From contig NC_079975.1 in NCBI RefSeq assembly GCF_029852145.1, forward strand, positions 24,867,364 through 24,931,363: DNA of 64,000 nucleotides, given 5' to 3'. The notes under the pieces were generated by a model. That model was given only the letters and a program-made list of their open reading frames with translations, did no database searches and was not told the DNA's origin. The DNA is from Microplitis mediator (Eukaryota; Arthropoda; Insecta; Hymenoptera; Braconidae). Position 1 is the stretch's first letter, and the number at the start of each line of letters is the position of its first letter. This document shows positions 11,403 through 24,400 of the stretch, piece by piece. Both the position numbers and the translations under genes were made by a program.

Positions 11403-11853
11403 CAGTAGAATCTCTCTATATTTGACGCTCTCTTTATTTGACCAAATTCTCTCTCGATATTTGACAATCCTGTCTCCCACTGCGACTTTTCATTCGGCCA
11501 ATCAAAAACAAAACTAAGTGGCGGGAAGATTTGAGTGTTCTTGGGCTATGAATGCAAACATTAAGTTCTATTGATCTAATAAATTTTAATCACTTACTTT
11601 AAAGATATCTAATATTTAAACTTACCTTGCAATTTTTGAATTCTTAGACATTTTTTATTGCGCAATACAATATTCTATTTAGTAATTGAGGTTATATACA
11701 GATAATATTATAGAAACTGTTTTTGCACACTGCGCATTCAGCCGCGCAGACCTGCGCATAAGAGACAACAGCGTTGCTGTAGTGGGGACGAAAGGACGAG
11801 TCAAATACAGAGAGATCCTGGACGGATGAGTCAAACATAGAGAGATTCTACTG
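11403..11853. mobile_element. CAGTAGAATCTCTC-ended MITE (pogo/Tc1-like ends)
   Basis: Terminal inverted repeats are CAGTAGAATCTCTCTATATT and the complementary ATAGAGAGATTCTACTG, with further inverted TTTGAC blocks inside. The left flank is TA and the right TG, compatible with a decayed TA duplication. Ends of the CAGTA type occur in pogo-like Tc1/mariner elements, but with no transposase the class is only a suggestion. Confidence 0.7.
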
Positions 11854-14474
11854 TGTTCTTTCAATAATAGCAACCCTAGGGTCCGATACTATCTGTACAT
11901 AACAAATACCCCACTCTGAGATTAAATACGCCCTTATATTTTTAATCAGCGTAATTTCTTGAATTTTTATAACATAAATTGTCCTCTCCTTACAAACTTC
12001 TAACGATTCTCATTTCAATCGATCAAAAATTGAATGTTTTTACGCTCTTTTATATAATAACTAAGAATGGGACGATATACAGGAGACTATAGAGGTCTTC
12101 AGAAGCATTAAATATCTGCGAATAATATGCTAGAGACAGAGGTAAACATCAGTTACATAACTCAGTAATACCGAATCGTTTCACACGGGAATTAGGTAAA
12201 CTCCGAAATCAGAACTCAGAATGATGTTTATAACAAAACATTGTTTACACACTGAGTTGAGTTCATTCACTGCGAATAAAAGTGTGTTTTTGAATACTTG
12301 GAGAAACACATACTACATGTAAATAAACTATGTTCATTATAACTTTCAATTTGATTAAATACAAACAAGTTTAATGTCTGCTAAATAACTAACAGATTTC
12401 TCACAACTTAAATTTTATCCATATTTAACAAAATTTTATTCGTGTTTAATAAAATTTTATTAGTATTTAATAAAATTCTATTTAGTACGGATATTCGTTT
12501 ACTCTAAATTCTGTAAAAATGTCGCTGCAATCATGGCCATGGTTACATTTCATCCAGCTTATAATTTATAAGTGAAGTGCGTGAGTTCAAAAAGAATTTA
12601 TTTATTCTTAAAAAGTAGAATTTCTTGCAATAAAATGAAAGATTTATTAATACCGATGATCAATGAATATTCATAATCATTAAAATAGATGTTACAACTT
12701 ATAGATCAAATGTTTTAACTTGATCAATATTAGAAATGAACAATAAGAAATTCTAACTAGCGGATCGACTGCCGCTGTGATCAATTATCGGTGGGTCAGT
12801 TATCAGAGAATCTTAATAGCAATTGTAAATTGTAATGTTAAGAAAAAACTTGAGCTGCTAATGTCATATTTGACGAAAAATGATCAGGTCCTAATTCGAT
12901 ATCTAATAAAAGATATAAATTTGATCAAATCTGGCCAATTCCGTCAGATTTAATCTTTTTTCCCAGAAAGATAATTTATGCTTCAAATGTGATTGATAAT
13001 TAAACCTTTTGCTTTGAAATACTTGCTGCTGAACTTGATATCATTAAGGGTAGGTTATATCTCAGTGTGTTTCTAGGAATAATAAAATACATAGAACCTG
13101 CATTTATGAAAAGTTAACTTGAAGTTTCATAAAATTGTTCATTAAAAAATCTTCTTTGTTGTGGTATGCATTTAACCTACCTTCTGTTTATTATAATAAT
13201 TATAGAAGTAATTTAATATGAGTGATTCAGTCGAAAACGTTAACGAGAGAGTAGAGTATAAACGCTTTCGCAATCGAAGTGTGCAAAATTTATATTTTCG
13301 AAAACTATAAGCACGTGAGAAAATATTTTGATTACGTCACAAATATTAAATCATTTTACATTCATTAATATATCTCCACTTTAAAAGCGGAATAGAATAG
13401 ATAATGCAAAATATGATAGATGATCGTTAGTACAATAATGAAAAACTTTGAACAAAAACCATCATTTTTTCTTAACGTTCAATGTAACTTGTTCGCTCAA
13501 TAGAATATTACGTGCCAAGTAGAACATTCAATCCCTCTTTGACGTTCGCATGACTTTCAACTCTTTCATCTGTCTTCTTTCCTGTTATTGTGAGACGCTA
13601 TTCCTCCAGTATCATTTTCAGTCCCTTGTACTTTATATACCCTCTCATTTCCTTTTTTTTATCACATACATGCATGCACATACATCCAAGTTTCAATTAA
13701 TTTTCTCGCTATTCTTTTGATTCTCCAAGCTGAAATGGTGCAACTCTTTATTATATACATTTTCTGTTATAATTTTTTCGTTGAAAATAATTACTGCTAC
13801 AAAGTATTTATAATATAATTGAATATATATATGCATATATATTGGTGTGAATGAACCTCTAAATACTCATTACCATTACTATGATTCTACGCTATTGATA
13901 ATGTACGAAAATGTGTTATCGACCGTCAATTAACGTTACCTTCAAACAGCAAAATGGATCATGATAATCGCTATGAATGGCTGAAGCGCCACTACTCATA
14001 ACCAAGTTCTTAAACTCAGTTGCCTTTTTTCTAACCTATAAATCCGGAGTGATTATTCAGTGACTGTTTATTGAATAATTAATTATTGGCAGCGTAAGGA
14101 AGTATTAGATGAACGATTGATTAGTGGAATAGAATCCGAACAAATCAGCGGTAATTTTATATGTAGTGTTAATTATTAACCTCAATTTAAGTAAAGATTG
14201 CCATAGAAACTTAACAGGGGTTATCAGATATTTTCGGCTGAGTTTTTTTTGGAAACAAAATCTCTAAATACAAAATACAGACCGCACATATCTAGCGAAG
14301 TGCGCTTTAATTAATTGACAATTTCGTTTGGAAACCAACGAAACGTTCTATGATGGTCACAATGAACATTAATTAACAACAACTAATATATCCTTGTGAC
14401 TGTGATTGAATTTATAATTATTATTGAAATTTTTTTGATTTTTGATTTATTAAATGCGTAACTACAATCTGTCT
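11854..14474. other. gene-free interval
   Basis: I see no exon, RNA gene or bounded repeat on either strand. There are short AT-rich duplications such as the TTTAATAAAATTTTATT motifs near 12,420-12,485. It is probably intronic or intergenic DNA. Confidence 0.4.
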
Positions 14475-14835
14475 ATTGACAATAAATAATTGGAATGAAA
14501 GAGTAAACCGTGGTGATTAGAGCTTCACCCAATGGCAAGATACTCTAGTGCGGAAGGAATATGAGAAGACCTATGGAAGGTCCAGGGTCTTGATACGCTT
14601 GAGGCTGTGGGTTCACTTCTGAGCTCTGATGTCTTTCACCCATGGATTCGGATGTTTGTGGAGTCTGATTTGATATTTTGTGCTGTACCGCGAGATTTCC
14701 TCTTTGACTGTAGCTACATGTAAATCCTTGTGAAGAGAGTCTTGGATTGAAATCGCTGAAGAATTTCGACGTTGCTAGTGCCGTCAGTGCCCCAGAGTTG
14801 GAATTATTGGAATGGATATGAATAAACGTAAAAAT
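14475..14835 (-). pseudogene. Jockey-clade LINE relic, end of reverse transcriptase
   Basis: Two minus-strand frames together recall the conserved C-terminal tail of Jockey-type non-LTR reverse transcriptases. The first reads QLWGTDGTSNVEILQRFQSK, as in family proteins with LWGTASNSNIEILQRFQSK. After a frameshift and a deletion of roughly a dozen codons, the second reads DLHVATVKEEISRYSTKYQ, then RLHKHPNPWV and a stop. The expected APWYV segment between them is missing. An AT-rich 3' tail follows. It is a 5'-truncated dead copy. The 132-codon frame over the same DNA is an out-of-frame shadow of it. Confidence 0.8.
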
Positions 14836-16425
14836 AATTTGAATAGACAATTTTTTGGGTTTGAAGAACATTGAACGAAAAAAGGAATTATGAACATTTA
14901 CGACTCTTACTAGAAGATTGGAAAACTGCGTCAAGTGCTGCATTAAAATTCAAAATCGGTTAGTTCGTAAGATATCGGCGATTAAAAATTCAAAAAATAA
15001 CAATTTACTTCATTTTTCCCGGATCAGATATAATATAATTTATCATATGTTCCAAAAATTATACCGGCCTTTTGCTTTCATAGTATTTGATGATCACTAC
15101 ATGAGTTATCACAAGCTCGTTAGTTTAAGTACCATTATCAAAAATTTTGAAAAATCACTGATTCTGTATGTTTCATATATTTATCGGCTGGTAAAATAAA
15201 GCTGATAACTCGGTATTTACGTAAAGAGATACAAGCGAATAAAATAAATAGTTATACACATACAAATATATATACATATTCATAGCGGCAATGATTGATG
15301 AAAATGAACTATAATGCCATTGTAGCACAAAATTCCATGATCTCTAGTCAATTTACCACTTATACGTATAATCCTATATCATCCAATATATATAGCCACA
15401 TTCCAAGCATTCCAAAATTCAAGGCCATTGATATCGAATTAATATAATCTGTTACTGAATACCGAGATTAACGTAAATTAGCTTACATAGATCTCAATTC
15501 GTGAGCTATTCGTGCATATTACCGTTGGTAAATATACATTATACTATGTATAAGAATAGCGCATGCGCTAATTTTTATCGCTTGTTTTCTCATAAAAGAA
15601 AAGAAAAACTTTCTTCTCTCTAAACAGGGCAGGAATTAAAACTTTCAGTGTAGTTGTGGGTGGAAAATATTATATTCAATAAATGAAATTCATTTGAACA
15701 TAAGTACATTAAATACTTCAGCAATCTGATAAAATGAAAATGGTATTACAGCACTTGTGTATAAATATGATAAGTTTATACTTTGTGACGATAATATTTA
15801 TGACACAGATTTGAATTAGCAAGGATGCCAAGAATGAAAATGGAATTCCGAGAGTAGTAAAGTTACATAAGGTTCTTTAAACCATTGTAGTGTGGTTCGT
15901 AATCACCAAAATCTTGGAGCAAATTTACGCAGTATCTCTAACATTGAGAAAGAAAAGTTTAAGAGTGAGTAAGAGAAAGATAGAAAGAGAAAATGAGAAA
16001 TAGAATGTATGTAAAATGGTTATGCCAGAGTTTCATCCTCATCTACAACTAATTAAGCGGCGTAGTGTACAAGTACTTGGTAAACCTCAGCAAATTTCTT
16101 GTTATAATGTCATGAAGAGAAATAAGATAAGAAGTACTTATAAGTTTTACTTTAGTTATGCACTTACAACAAACAAACAAATATATTTTTATAAGTTATG
16201 TTGTCGTCGGGCTGTAGGACAAAATTTAACAAATTTTGTATTTTATAATTTTCAAAGTTTCGCCTCTCATTAAAGGTTTCTCCACATTTACCAAATATTT
16301 AAGTAGCATGTAATTTAACTTTGTTTTGGGAAATGTTATTAAAATTATAAGTTCAGGAAGTCTAAAAAAGTTTTAAATAAATAATATAATATGAAGAATT
16401 ATTAATTAATAATTTCGTCTTGCAT
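14836..16425. other. gene-free interval
   Basis: No recognisable exon or bounded repeat. Short frames at 14,918-15,199 (plus) and 16,016-16,273 (plus) have no family motif and are surrounded by AT-rich noncoding DNA. Confidence 0.4.
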
Positions 16426-17290
16426 GCTCTCTAAACATGAATTAGTGAAAATTTCATTAAGTACGTTAGTGAAGCAGTATTCACTTCATAATCAGTGTAT
16501 TTAAATAACAAATGAGTGAATTCTCGCTAATAAATTTAGTACTATAATTTTCACTAGCAAATTAGTGATTTTCACTACTGAACTAGCGATATTTTCATAA
16601 TTTCTACAAGTGAAACTGTTATTCACTTATTAATTTATGAATTTCACAATTTCACTAGTAACTTTAACTAGCAAATAATTAAATATTTTACTAGATATAA
16701 ATATAATTAATAATTATGGTACTATTTTTAAAAATTTTAATAAAAAACTTTCAAAATAAAAAAAAATAGAAGTACAGAACAATAATATATTTATATGAAG
16801 AGTACGTCAACCATAACATCACGGATTTTTTATTTCTTCATCAGTTATTGTTTGGTATCATAACGAATATACTATTTACACTCACGCGATCACATGCGTA
16901 AGTCAGCGCAGTGGATAGCATCAAAGACTTTGAATCGGAAGGATGCAGGTTCGAGCCCAGCAGTCACCGGTATTTTTTCATCAATCAAAATCATGTATAC
17001 TTCCTCTAAGTAATGATTCTAATACATTAATCATTTCGGATCTAATTACAAGTGTCTTATATTTTTTTTCGCAATATAATATTTTTTTTCACCGATGAAA
17101 TCAGTGGATTCCCATATTCACTTTTCAATTTAAAGGATTCTCATATTCACTTATCAAATCAGTGAATTCCAATATTCACATATTCATTTAGTGAATATTC
17201 ACTAATTCTGTGTGGTGCGATTGTAGCATTGACAATTAGTGAATATTCACTTGAAATTAGTGAAAAATCACTAATTCATATTTAGAGAGC
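16426..17290. mobile_element. GCTCTCTAAA-ended foldback element with AATTAGTGAA modules
   Basis: It starts GCTCTCTAAACATGAATTAG and ends with the complement of GCTCTCTAAATATGAATTAG. Each arm is a series of variants of TGAATTAGTGAA and TTCACTAATTC. Sister elements with the same outer ends but different modules lie at 46,551-47,279 and 41,220-41,771. The interior holds a tRNA-like segment (16,889-16,968). No transposase is seen. Confidence 0.8.
16889..16968 (+). ncRNA. tRNA-like segment inside the foldback element
   Basis: The segment has an A-box-like TCAGCGCAGTGGATAGCA and a strong B box, GCAGGTTCGAGCCC, at tRNA-like spacing, with CTTTGAA at the anticodon-loop position. The anticodon stem and acceptor stem do not pair well, so it is a decayed tRNA or a SINE head, not a functional tRNA. 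Closest in general look to arginine-type tRNAs, from memory only. Confidence 0.45.
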
Positions 17291-18430
17291 ATAATTCCTT
17301 TTGATCGGTCTTTAGTTTATATCATAATTTTTTGAGTCAGAAATAAAATTTAATTAAATGATTAAATAATATTACAATGTCATTTGTAATGAATTCACTT
17401 TCATCACAAACGATTTACGTAAATTATATTTGTTCTCTTCTTACTTCAACAACTTGTAAAATGATTTTTTATTTTTTTATTTATTTTTAATTAACGTATT
17501 AAATTTTTTAATTATATTATGACTTTTACTCCCATAACGTTGAATATTCTCACTTATAATCCACCATGCAAATGGCTAAGATTTACATTTCTCGTGATTT
17601 ACACAATAATGGCGGCAACACCAAGATCCCTTGTTATCTTCCGCGTAAACTTGTTATAGTTAAATTGTTATATTTTTCTTTTTTATTCTCATAATCTCTT
17701 TTCTCTCTCTATATCTTTCTTTATTCATTTTTCATCTTTTTCTAACCCAAAAGAAATAAAATGGTGAAATAAAAGTACTGAATTTTCCACGTAGTACAGC
17801 AGTTAACCGTCAGTACTTTTTCCTATCAACTAAATCCCCCACAAGGAGATAGAAGAATAAAAAAATAAAGTAAAGACAAATCTCAAGTATTTATTTTATC
17901 TTGTACTAAAAATAAAAATATAAATATAATAAAGTTGAGAATCCCAATTTCTGTTAATTAAACGCTATTGTGATTCAGAATACTGAGAAGAGTACTTAAC
18001 CCACTCTATCTACAAGTCTAAAAGCATTTCAATTCGTACAGCAGTAGTTTGTCATTGCAATCTGAGCTTTCTCCCCTGCCCAAGAAGAGAAGCTACTCTT
18101 AAACTATAGAATGATTAAGTGTCTGCATTTACTGCAAACATCAACTGATAAGTTAATTGTTATCAGCAACTATTAAATGTTTGTGGTTACATTACTAAGT
18201 TGCTTGGTATGATTGTTTGTATGAGAAGAGTATCAAAAATAAATTGAAACTAATTAATAAATAGATGAGAGTAGGGATAAGGGGGAAAGCAACTTTAGAG
18301 ATTGGTCCTGGACGGCGAGAGTAACTTTCGAAGACTTCGTCTATAAGATGTTTTGTGTTGACAACCTCACCTCTGGCTCGGTTATCAATCGTTAAATCCC
18401 GCATCTTAAACATAATCACACTCGATATAT
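17291..18430. other. gene-free interval
   Basis: AT-rich DNA with pyrimidine-rich patches (17,690-17,750). No exon or bounded repeat recognised. Confidence 0.4.
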
Positions 18431-18730
18431 AAACAATCATAGAAATCCGGATCCTTTTCCATGATTATTTTCCGATATCGACTTTTTTTCGGTATCGAAA
18501 TTTTGGAAACCGCACGAGTAGCAAGTAGCAAGTAGCAATTATTAACTTCGACTCCGCCGTCCATCTTACGGCAATAAATAAATAAATATTTTAAACAAAT
18601 GAAATAAATATTTACTTTTGCTAACAATGATATGAAATGAAGAAAACAATCATAGAATTCCGGATCCTTTTCCATGATTATTTTCCGGTATCGAAATTTT
18701 GGAAACCGCACAAGTAGCAAGTAGCAAGTT
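18431..18730. repeat. direct duplication of a block of about 90 bp
   Basis: The block beginning AAACAATCATAGAAATCCGG at 18,431 recurs at 18,644, about 213 bp later, with only a few changes; both copies end in AAGTAGCAAGTAGCAA-type repeats. The first copy carries an extra segment of about 18 bp made by local duplication of the ATCGA motif. The minus-strand frame spanning both copies repeats the same peptide twice and has no family signature. Confidence 0.75.
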
Positions 18731-19430
18731 TATTTTATAACATGAAGAAAATGTAAGTTAACGTTTTTTCACATACTTCTGATTTTCATTTTTTAAATTA
18801 ATTTTTTCATTGTGATTTTTTATGAAAATATTTTATTATTTTAAATTACTATGAATATAATTATGATTTATGAAAATGATGATACAGTAAAATTCGTTAA
18901 TAGTTTAGAATCAATCGATAATAATTACTTAGTGTGTAATATCTTAACTGTGTATTAATGTTACATTTCTGACATCTTGGTCCTGTAATTTCACTTGTGT
19001 GTGAAGGTAAATCCAGTTGTACTATTCCCAAGTGACGAGGATTAGAGTATGTCCTGGTATTTACGTAATTATTGGACAGACTCCAAGGATGTTTCATTCC
19101 CAGCTGGCACATGATTACAATACGAGATTGAAATCATGTATCATTATTACTTTGTCCTTTATATATATATGTTTGGGTAAATTTACTCTAGTCACGCATA
19201 GTCCAAGGTGTTATGTCGGCTTTATTTTACTATGCATTGTGACTGTTTTCAATTCATATGTTAGCTTTTTCATAATACCAACATTAGTAGAAATCCGTCA
19301 TCTTCGTTCCAGTTAGAGTTAATAATTTCGAAATCGAGCACTTTTTGCTGCACTATATTCGATATTGAAAAAACTTTGAACAAGTATTTTTACCGTCGAA
19401 ATCTAATATTTTCGAACCATTCCCTAATAA

Positions 19431-19507
19431 CCAGTTGAGCTCAATTTTACTTGAACCAATACATGTCATGTATTGTTTGACGCAAAATTAAGCTCAACTG
19501 GTTATCG
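19431..19507. repeat. small inverted repeat (hairpin)
   Basis: AATAACCAGTTGAGCTCAAT and AATTAAGCTCAACTGGTTAT face each other around a spacer that itself contains ACATGTCATGT. The arms pair almost perfectly over roughly 20 bp. No function assigned. Confidence 0.65.
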
Positions 19508-20214
19508 GCGTTGCCTATGTCCAGAAGCTTTAATACCTTCAAATCGAGTGATTTTTTATCATCGTTCATCATTTGCATTATTTTTCCAATTAAATGTATG
19601 TAGTATAAAAAAAGGGTATGATTGTTTTTCTGAAGGTTCCTGTTTAAGTCTAAGTTTCCTTTTAAGATAGTATAAGTTATGAGTTTTGATATTTAGGACA
19701 TAAGAACTTAAAGTTACGTTTAGAGAAAACGTGCGTGTGAGAGAGAAAGCGTGAAAGACCTAAGATATGTCTTGGGATTGTCAAGACAGCACAGAAGGGG
19801 GTGGAGGTACAGAGTGCAAGAGTGCAGTATGAAAGGATGAATGAGAGTTGACCTGGGTCAGGCAGAAGGTTTTTAACCAGCAATTGGGTAAGACGTGCCT
19901 AGACCTTTTCATTTTTGTAAACCATTACAACGTTTTGGGTTTTTCTAATTTAAATAAACTTAAATATACTGTAAACATCACACTTGTCCCTTACTCCTAT
20001 TTTCCACTACGACATGTATTAAAAAGCTCATCAAAATATTGTTCGTTTGAGAGTTTCTTTTCATAGTTCTTGGTTGATTTCAATTTAAGAGCATTGAGTC
20101 CATATAGCGAAGCTACGATATACTGAAATGATGCATGTACCATTTTTTTGATTCCCTTGACTTGAAGATTTGCTTTAAGGAATTATTAGAGTGAAATTAT
20201 GTTAGTTTTACATA

Positions 20215-20520
20215 GGCATATACTCCTGCATGGATTTCTAATGGGGATTTCGAATGCCCATAGTTTTCTATATAAGCTTCTCTACTGAAATCCAGATACT
20301 CATACTTTTCTTCATGGACTACTATTTCGGAATTTAGAGGTCCATAGTTTTTTATACGGATTTTCTCAATAGGAATCCAAATACCCATAGTTTCTTGTAT
20401 GAATTCCTATACAAATCCATATACTTTCCTATATAAATTATCATGGATTCCTGAATGAACCCATACTTTCTTACATGTACAGTTTTACATAGATTTCTAT
20501 ACAATCCCACATACATCCTT
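20215..20520. repeat. degenerate tandem array of CCCATAGTTT/GGATTTCTA motifs
   Basis: Variants of CATGGATTTCTA, CCCATAGTTTTCTATA and AATCCAAATACCCATA follow each other at irregular spacing. No unique flanking inverted repeat was found, so I call it a degenerate simple or satellite-like array. The minus-strand frame over it is a repeat artefact. Confidence 0.5.
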
Positions 20521-21079
20521 ATTGTAGGAATTTCATCAGAACCTTTTCTTGATTACCATCCGAGTATCAGAACATCCTTAAAAAAAAATTGATTTTGTAG
20601 CCTGAATAGGCTTCTCTTCCCGCGGATGAAAAATTAGTGTGTTACACTTTTTTATCTTTTAAAATTAATTATGAAATCTTATAGCTTGCTCTCAAATGAA
20701 TAATTACTGAGAATGATGGTAGAGGTTTTGTGTTGTTGTTATTATTGTCGTAAAAACGTAAAAAAAAAAAAATGAAAATCGTTAAAGAACTAAGCATAAT
20801 AAAGTTCATGTATCTCGGGCGGAGCATTGCTTTTAATTATTTAATTATAGTTACACAGTAGCTGCTGGGATTAAAATTTATAATCCCTAAAGCTTTTAAA
20901 TTTAAGTATAATACTATAATTATATTTAATTTACATTTTATATGCCATGAATAAGTACTTTTTGAATTAGTTCGATTTTAATATCTATTGTGTACTATGG
21001 TATTTTGACGTGGGACTTTAAAAAAAAATAGTCATCTCAAACGAAGCACCTTAATATATATATTGTATCTTTCTAATTG

Positions 21080-21666
21080 CCCGAGTCAAAATATTAGACG
21101 TAAGTTGAACGTTCTTAACGTTTTAAACGTAAATTGAACAGTAAACGTTTTATGCGTGATTGAACGTTTTTAATGTTTTGAAAGTAAATTGAACGATTTT
21201 TTTGTATTTTGGTTCGTAAAAAATTGGTAACGTCATGAGTTATGATTTTAGTTTACTGATAAGATTTTTTTTATTTATTTCATTTATTTCTTTCATTTAT
21301 TTATTTCAATATTTGCAATCACAATTTTCATAACTTTGATATCATTATATATGAAAAGATATAATAGTGTTAGATAGAAGTATGAAACTGAAAAAATTTT
21401 TTTTTTCAAAATACGAATTTTTTATTTAAGAGCCAGAAAGGCGGAGGATAAAATTTTAAGGAATTTGCGTGATTATAATCCAGGAGTACAAAATCGATAA
21501 GAAAAATTTTTTGGTATTCTTATGTTTTCTTATGTAAGTCTAAATAAGTTTTAGTTACGTTTTCGATTTATGATACTCCAATTTACGTTTTGAATAAGTT
21601 AAATGCTGTCAAATTGAGTTTTTAATGTCCAAAACGTTCAATTTACGTCTAATATTTCGATTCAGG
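21080..21666. mobile_element. CCCGAGTC-family MITE with AAACGT/TTGAACG modules
   Basis: It starts CCCGAGTCAAAATATTAGAC and ends with the complement of CCTGAATCGAAATATTAGAC. Both arms carry GTAAATTGAACGTTTT modules in opposite orientation. Related termini occur at 28,418-29,398, 40,559-40,945 and 45,076-45,489. The interior is AT-rich and noncoding. Confidence 0.8.
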
Positions 21667-22580
21667 TGATTAGAGTAATATTGAATTTACAAGTAACTAT
21701 TGTTCTATGTATTTAAATATTCTTATTATTAAAATTAAGCATTAATTAATATTAGAATTAATTGTAACACTGCATCTTACTGAATGCAATGTCAAGTGAC
21801 TCAAGTTCTTCATTACAAAGTTGAAATGAAGTATAAAAGAGTTTTTAAATTGAAATTTCATGTAATTATGTCAAACTAAAATTTAATTGATTCAAGCACT
21901 ACATTTAAGGAAAAAATTGAACAAGTTTATCTACATTTATTTTATGTTATCTTGTTTAACTTGGTTCTGCGTTTTATTATATGAGCGATTAAAAAGAATA
22001 ATAAAATTTCGGTTTTTTAAATTATTTTTTCAAGTAATAAAGTTTATTATTTTTATTGAGTACCATTTTTTTTTAAGTTTTTAAAATTCAAAGCCACGAT
22101 TTTTTTCTTCTCTTTGAACAAATCGAGGGAAATGAAATGAATATTTACATTAGGACAAATTATGGTAATTTTATTTGAATAGTATGTCTGTAGTATGAGC
22201 GATATAATTACAGGAATTAATTAGTATTCGTATGGAAAAACTAAACAGCGTTTATTGATCCTGGAAACAGAGTAATACGAAATTTAATAATATATTGTCA
22301 TTATCGGAGCTACGTAAATGTAATATATTTTTAATTAACTTCCCTATCAACGTTGTCACATGAATAGTTATAATCTTGATTAATCTGAGTGAATCTATAA
22401 TAGAGTGTAATTTAAGTATATCTCGTTTTTCAGCAATTTGAACTTTGGAGATATAATTTTGAGTTAAAGTACTTGTAAGTAATTATTTCAGAAAAAATTC
22501 ATATTCTAATAATATACTAAAAATTTTTTGAAATTAATGAAAATGATCTTTAAACAGATTTTAGAAGGCTGGAATCCAAG

Positions 22581-23268
22581 TACACGGTAAGAAATATTTT
22601 GCGGATATCACTATGCCAGTATGGGCTCGAACGCCAAACTGTATGGTATCGAAGATTTTTATAGGTTATAAAATTGTATGCATAGATGATTCAACCATTG
22701 CGGGAATAGTAACATTGGCAATAGTTGTCGCGGACGCCGCAATGTCAGTATGGCCGTCGAGCCCATATTGCGTTGCCGTATCCACATTGCTTCTGGCCAA
22801 AAAAACCTAGTCTAACGACATCTTTATAGTTTTGGCGGTAATACGATAGTATACACATTGTCAATAGTTGTCGCGGACGCCGCAATGTCAGTTTGGCCGT
22901 CGAGCCCATACTGTACTGCCGTATCCTCATTACTTATGACCGATAAACCTAGTCTAACGACATCTATATCGTTTTGGCGGTAATACGATAGAATACATTG
23001 ATTGACACGCCATAAATTATGGCGGGAAAAACTAGTAGCATTGTGCCGTTGGCATTGTAGTACGGGTCTCAGGACCATGCTGTTTCGCCGTGCCTGCTAT
23101 GCATACGTGTGAACAATATAATAGCTCCAGTACTATATAGTATAGTAAATAACGCTATATTTCTGGAATTCGTTACAATACTGTTTTGGAATATTTCACA
23201 TATTGTTTTAGTATCTGTCTTGAGGCCATACCAGTATGGTGTTGATCGCCATGCAATTCTGACCGTGC
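22581..23268. mobile_element. TACACGG-ended MITE, copy 2, with internal tandem duplication
   Basis: It is a second copy of the element at 6,457-6,974 and starts with the same TACACGGTAAGAAATATTTT. It is longer because a block of about 145 bp (from AATAGTTGTCGCGGACGCC near 22,713 to the TACGATAGTATACA near 22,853) is repeated once more in tandem up to about 23,000. The right end is a CCGTG terminus. Open frames are repeat artefacts. Confidence 0.8.
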
Positions 23269-24215
23269 GGGGTAGGGTTCTGTTTTCCTGCCTTAGTTTG
23301 TAGCATACTATGTTACGCCCGATTACTCTCTATAGGTCCGTATGTCACTTGATACGTGACATTTTAATGAAAACAGAAAAATACAGCTTATTCAATATTA
23401 GTTTCTATTGTAAAATATTATGTTATTTTCCATTCTATCTCTTATAATAATGTTATTGATAATATAAAAATAAGTATCATTCAAATGAGTTGACATTACA
23501 TGCTAAAGCACGACAATTAATTAACTATTTATGTAGCAATGGTGAAATATTGACAGCTATTGAATTTCCGTCTTAAACGTCAATGTTACCAGTATAATAT
23601 TTGACAACTGTACTAAAAGTGCTCTGATCATACTTTTTAACAATTATCAGATCAACAATGAACACTATTAGTATAATTTATTAAATTAATCCGTGCACAG
23701 TAAAATTTTCATTTTAAATCTGAAGAAAATCTAAAAATATAAAAGAATTTACTTAGTTCATAGAATTGACTCAACATTACTTTAAAAAACAAAGGGAGCA
23801 AAATACCCTAGATACTCAAAATTATTAGACAGGCTATAGTAGAGGGTATGAAAGTCACCGTCAGTTGACGATTTCTTTGTCCGCGAACATTTTGCCTGAA
23901 GGATAGTTTCCCTTTAAGTGTTCGACCTCAAAGTGAAGTTTAGATACGTAAACGTTCACGTTTTACGTTTATATATGTGGCACGATTAAAAATTTTAGGA
24001 AGACACTGTCGCTGAACCAGACAATTCTGCCGAGCTACCTTCTACACTTCATCGTCGAGTCGAGATGGTGTAGCCTTAGGCATCGTCAAAAGGAGTATAA
24101 AAAAAAAAATTGTGCAAAGTCAGCACTTTGAATTTTTACTTTTGCTTCACTTCATTATTCACGCTTTTAACGAATCATCTATGTTCTTAAAATGAGTTAT
24201 ATTATATATATGTTT
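23269..24215. other. gene-free interval
   Basis: No exon or bounded repeat recognised on either strand. Confidence 0.35.
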
Positions 24216-24400
24216 GTAGGAGAGGGAGGGGCAAAACGGGGTACTTAACGAAATACCAAGTTTTCGAGAACTCAAATACGCTAAATCTGTTTTTTTTTAA
24301 TGATATTCAGAGTAAATAGAAAAAAAAATTTTCAGTTACCGTAATAAAAAAAATTTTTGATTTTTGCGGGCAAAATGGGGTACCCCCTTGTGAATGATCG
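24216..24400. repeat. left part of a GGGGCAAAACGGGG repeat
   Basis: TAGGAGAGGGAGGGGCAAAA at the left, and a second GGGCAAAATGGGGTACCCCC near 24,369, resemble the ends and internal motifs of the TAGGGGAGGG-family elements at 25,861-26,188 and 48,131-48,881. No matching right terminus was found, so the copy is partial. Confidence 0.5.

Noticed and set aside
14545..14943. 132-codon minus-strand open frame as a host gene
   Set aside because: The same DNA in the other two minus-strand frames carries the Jockey reverse-transcriptase tail, so this frame is an out-of-frame shadow of a dead LINE.
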